From NCBI GenBank assembly GCA_022539475.1, contig VCMS01000005.1:186001-250000 (forward strand): 64,000 nt of DNA, read 5' to 3'. This DNA comes from Gracilaria domingensis (lineage: Eukaryota > Rhodophyta > Florideophyceae > Gracilariales > Gracilariaceae). Positions 61,132 to 64,000 of this stretch are shown here, piece after piece (positions within the stretch are counted from its first letter, which is position 1; each line of letters begins with the position of its first letter). Position numbers and translations under genes: made by a program. The notes beneath the pieces were generated by a model. That model made no database searches and was not told where the DNA came from. It saw nothing but the letters and a program-made list of their open reading frames with translations.

Positions 61132-63999
61132 TTACCTCCTTGGCATCCACGCTTCCTCACTATCTGTGTCCCCAATGTCAACAAAAACTTGGGACACAGT
61201 AGGCATGATCTGACTATTCCGCCGCTCATAGCTCACCACCTCATTCTTCCAATACTTAAGTCGGGGAAACCTTTGCCTCTTGCTTCGCCTTGGCCCTGGG
61301 CCATCTTCTATTCGAACTTCGCCAACAGGTAAATGTGTTAATTCACGCCACTGACGCTTTCCCCTGTTCTTTGATTTCTCAACCTTTTTGGAGGCTTTTT
61401 TCCTCGTCGCAACTCTCTTCGATTTCCTTCGAATCACGGGAGAACTGGTCTCAGAGGTGGGATTTTCAGATGGATATGGTGATGTGATGGAGGGCTCTGT
61501 GTGGGAAACATCCTCCTTACCATCGCTCCGTTTCAAAGGAGCATCCATAGTATCCGAACTCAAGACATCACTAGGGGCACTTCGCTTTCGACCATTGGGT
61601 GAAGATATCTTCTTCGACCGTTGACTCTGTGCTTCTGTATGTGAGACAACTTCACTGATTTCGTTGTCGCATCTGTCAAGGTGACCGTCCTGTCCATTTT
61701 CCGCATCATCATCAATTCCGAAACCTTCATCGCCGTGGTCCTCAAAATCTTCATACTCACCACAATCACCAATATTCGACATCTGTTCACAGAAAGCAGG
61801 ATTCTCTGCTTCATCATCGTCATTCTGGACTTCTGTTGTAGGTACATTAACTGCAGAGGCGTCCTTTGCAGCTTCAGTTTGCTGACACTCGCTTCTATCC
61901 CCCACTGTAACCGATGGAACATTCTCCAGAGACTTCGGCATTTTGGGTGAATCACTCCTTGTGATAACACTATCGGCGGCTGAACGGCTTGCCATTTTAC
62001 GCACAGCAACAACTTGTAAACTATGTTCGCTTCCTTCGGCATCAACATTGATGACTTCGTTTTCGTCAAGAAGCATCCGTTTCGCAAGCGGTGCCGGGGA
62101 CATGAGTCCAATGAAATCAGTAGTTGATGCTAGCTTGACATCTTGCAGCTGACCAACGTCTACGTCCTTGGATAGTTCCTCCATCTCATCCAGTTCCATT
62201 TCTGGGTGCATACGTTCAATTGGAGTCACTGGAGGTGGACATGGTGGTACTCTCAAGAGCATTTCCGGTTGTTGCGGTTCAGAGTTTGAAAGGCTATTGC
62301 CTCCAACATCACTGCAATGTCTAGGCTTCTCTTTCGCAGTCTCCGGTGAAAAGTGCGTCGCAGTTACTTGAGTCCATTGTTCCCTACATTCAGCTCCTAG
62401 CCCTGTGCTCTCGATCAAGTCAGTTCCACTATGCTTCGCAGTTTTGCTGGATGGCTCATGCTGTGTTTTAGATTCCTGGTCTCGAGCTGAGCGGGTAATG
62501 GATGTCCCTCGTTCGTGTTTCGAAACATTCCCAACATCTTCAGAGATAGCGCTTAACTTCTGTCGATATGGAGCAGCACCGTTAAATGGAGAAACTTGTA
62601 CTCCTTGTACAGCATATGGACCTTTGCTTCCTCGAATTTTAGCTAACGTTGCTTTCGTATTAGGAGTCAATGTCTGGAGAATAGCAAGTTGATATGCGGT
62701 TACCCGTGGCGCGATATTTATCTGTGAGACATTGGTATGCACACGAATTCCGTTTACATTTCCAATGACCTCGGTCCGAGCGTTCGGCTCAGCCTCCACT
62801 TCTTTTGACTGGGTATTCGGACATTCCTTATGCTTTTCCAAATCAGTTGATGCTGGTGCGATTGAAACGGACGCAACTGCTTGTGTAGCGACCTCTGCGT
62901 TGCCTGCGATGGAAGTAGGAACGGTCGCATCCGTCGAGGAATCGTTCGTAGGACCAGGTACAGTAGCAAGATCGACCCCAGTAGAATTAGCAATTTCTTC
63001 TGTTTCATTGTCTGTATTGACGTAATCTGAATCCTTGCCATGAAGAGAGTCTGACTTTTCTTCTTCATTTCCCGCGATCTGTGCCCCAATTTGTTCACAC
63101 ACACCATCTGCACCGGTTGACTGTGGTGGTTGACTTGATTGAGGTGGTACAGAGGCCAAGGAGTCCGATTCTGCAGGCTCAGATTCTTCCAGAACTTCCA
63201 GAAGAAGATCATGGTCACTTCGAGGGAGTGAAACTGCGCTGTTGTCAACGGCAGGATCCGGAACATTTTCAAGGCTCATTGTCTTCTGAGGGGAGGCCAA
63301 GACTGGTAGCGCACACGACGAACGACTTCTTGTTGCATGCGCTGTGGTGGCAACGAGTTCATCATGATCAAAATCTATACCTGAAATGACCGCAGCGTCG
63401 GCCTGGAGCTCCTTCCTCGTAGCAAGCATCTCCTCGCGATGCAAGGACTCGTTCATTGCGATATTCGGCTGTTGCGGAGAACAGATACTCTGTTTTTCTT
63501 TAAGCTCCCCACTTTCGGTGCTGCATTCTTTCCCGATTAGAATTGGTGTACGCAAAGAGGACCTATTGGACTGAGCATCCTTTCTTTTTCTCCCTTCACT
63601 GGCCTCTCGCTCTTCCGCAAGGGAGCGTGTATGTATAGAATGCGGGGTAGAGGGTTGAACAGGAGATGTACCCGTCTCTGCGTGGTTCACGGAGTGCGTT
63701 TCGTGCCGTTCGGTGGGAACTTCGCTGTGACGGCGACTTGAGGTTGCAGATGGTCCTGGGGTCGCAGGAAGGTCACTGAGGGATATGAGCGGAATTGAAT
63801 CAGGAAGGACATTGGCCTGTGCGCTTTCTCCTCCTGTCTTGATACTAGAGAGGTCAACATGTGGAGCACACTGAGAGCTTGGCAGTACCGCTGCGGATCT
63901 CATCTGCTCTACCTCCATGACACCATCACTCTGCTCATCTCCAGCTTCATCCAGTTTTTCGAAGAGAAGATCCATTTCCACGTCAATGTCTAAAGGTTG
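61132..63999 (-). CDS. CENP-C homologue (centromere protein C), 5' end outside the window
   Basis: At least 955 aa, open to the right edge (first visible residues QPLDIDVEMDLLFEKLDE), so the start lies beyond it. Almost all of it is disordered, Ser/Glu/Pro-rich sequence. The identity rests on the C-terminal block at about 61218-61296: GPRRSKRQRFPRLKYWKNE followed by V-V-S-Y-E-R-R. It is a clear CENP-C motif (R-R-S-x-R-x-x-x-x-P-L-x-Y-W-x-x-E-x-x-x-Y), which binds the CENP-A nucleosome. Basic stretches (RRKSKRVATRKKASKKVEK) precede it. The protein ends 35 residues after the motif, so the cupin dimerisation domain found in yeast and animal CENP-C is not seen. The location would be the inner kinetochore. 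Confidence 0.85.
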   Translation of the reverse strand, partial: QPLDIDVEMDLLFEKLDEAGDEQSDGVMEVEQMRSAAVLPSSQCAPHVDLSSIKTGGESAQANVLPDSIPLISLSDLPATPGPSATSSRRHSEVPTERHETHSVNHAETGTSPVQPSTPHSIHTRSLAEEREASEGRKRKDAQSNRSSLRTPILIGKECSTESGELKEKQSICSPQQPNIAMNESLHREEMLATRKELQADAAVISGIDFDHDELVATTAHATRSRSSCALPVLASPQKTMSLENVPDPAVDNSAVSLPRSDHDLLLEVLEESEPAESDSLASVPPQSSQPPQSTGADGVCEQIGAQIAGNEEEKSDSLHGKDSDYVNTDNETEEIANSTGVDLATVPGPTNDSSTDATVPTSIAGNAEVATQAVASVSIAPASTDLEKHKECPNTQSKEVEAEPNARTEVIGNVNGIRVHTNVSQINIAPRVTAYQLAILQTLTPNTKATLAKIRGSKGPYAVQGVQVSPFNGAAPYRQKLSAISEDVGNVSKHERGTSITRSARDQESKTQHEPSSKTAKHSGTDLIESTGLGAECREQWTQVTATHFSPETAKEKPRHCSDVGGNSLSNSEPQQPEMLLRVPPCPPPVTPIERMHPEMELDEMEELSKDVDVGQLQDVKLASTTDFIGLMSPAPLAKRMLLDENEVINVDAEGSEHSLQVVAVRKMASRSAADSVITRSDSPKMPKSLENVPSVTVGDRSECQQTEAAKDASAVNVPTTEVQNDDDEAENPAFCEQMSNIGDCGEYEDFEDHGDEGFGIDDDAENGQDGHLDRCDNEISEVVSHTEAQSQRSKKISSPNGRKRSAPSDVLSSDTMDAPLKRSDGKEDVSHTEPSITSPYPSENPTSETSSPVIRRKSKRVATRKKASKKVEKSKNRGKRQWRELTHLPVGEVRIEDGPGPRRSKRQRFPRLKYWKNEVVSYERRNSQIMPTVSQVFVDIGDTDSEEAWMPRR

Positions 64000-64000
64000 A

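Overview
The window looks like nuclear DNA of a photosynthetic eukaryote with a primary plastid, most likely a red alga (moderate confidence). Genes are close together and mostly free of introns. The introns that can be defined are single or few, 94 to 127 bp long, with GT..AG ends. The strongest clue is an alpha-carbonic anhydrase whose leader has a twin-arginine thylakoid signal but no ER signal peptide in front of it, which argues against a secondary plastid. A plastid-type DUF1995 protein, a peroxisomal (-SKL) 2-hydroxyacid oxidase and an ER DnaJ ending in KDEL fit the same picture. Several promoter gaps between genes are very rich in CG dinucleotides, whereas long gene-free stretches are AT-rich and carry LINE remnants.

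Layout. 0-4 kb: the 3' end of a glycolate/lactate-oxidase gene, a gene-free stretch with a striking 41-bp-arm hairpin, then a secreted GH12-like protein. 4.6-18 kb: two unrecognised coiled-coil genes, an F-box-like/LRR-like gene with a duplicated 3' end, a DGAT1/SOAT-type MBOAT acyltransferase, a 2OG-Fe(II) dioxygenase-like membrane protein, and a PP2C phosphatase head-to-head with an anoctamin. 19-21 kb: a GT14 (core-2/I-branching type) glycosyltransferase and a LINE remnant.

21.8-39.1 kb is the most unusual part. Two giant genes (1732 and 2500 aa) diverge from one CG-rich promoter gap. Both carry Tudor domains of the plant PDS5C/MSH6 type, and both carry a second domain of about 140 residues with a conserved W-E-P...E-W-L...E-K signature that I do not recognise. 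A third, smaller Tudor protein (439 aa) follows, head-to-head with a TDG/Mug-type DNA glycosylase. A short 113-aa Tudor-like protein lies at 49.2 kb, SMC5 at 51.6-54.9 kb, and a CENP-C homologue (recognised by its CENP-C motif) runs off the right edge. The right half is therefore rich in chromatin and chromosome-maintenance genes. Whether this is functional clustering or chance cannot be decided from one window.

Other genes on the right: an ABCF2/Arb1-type ribosome-biogenesis ATPase, a secreted trypsin-like protease with an N-glycosylation-sequon repeat, a DUF1995 plastid protein, a MOCOS-type NifS-like protein without a MOSC domain, the thylakoid alpha-carbonic anhydrase and the ER DnaJ. No tRNA, rRNA, CRISPR array or virus-derived element was recognised.
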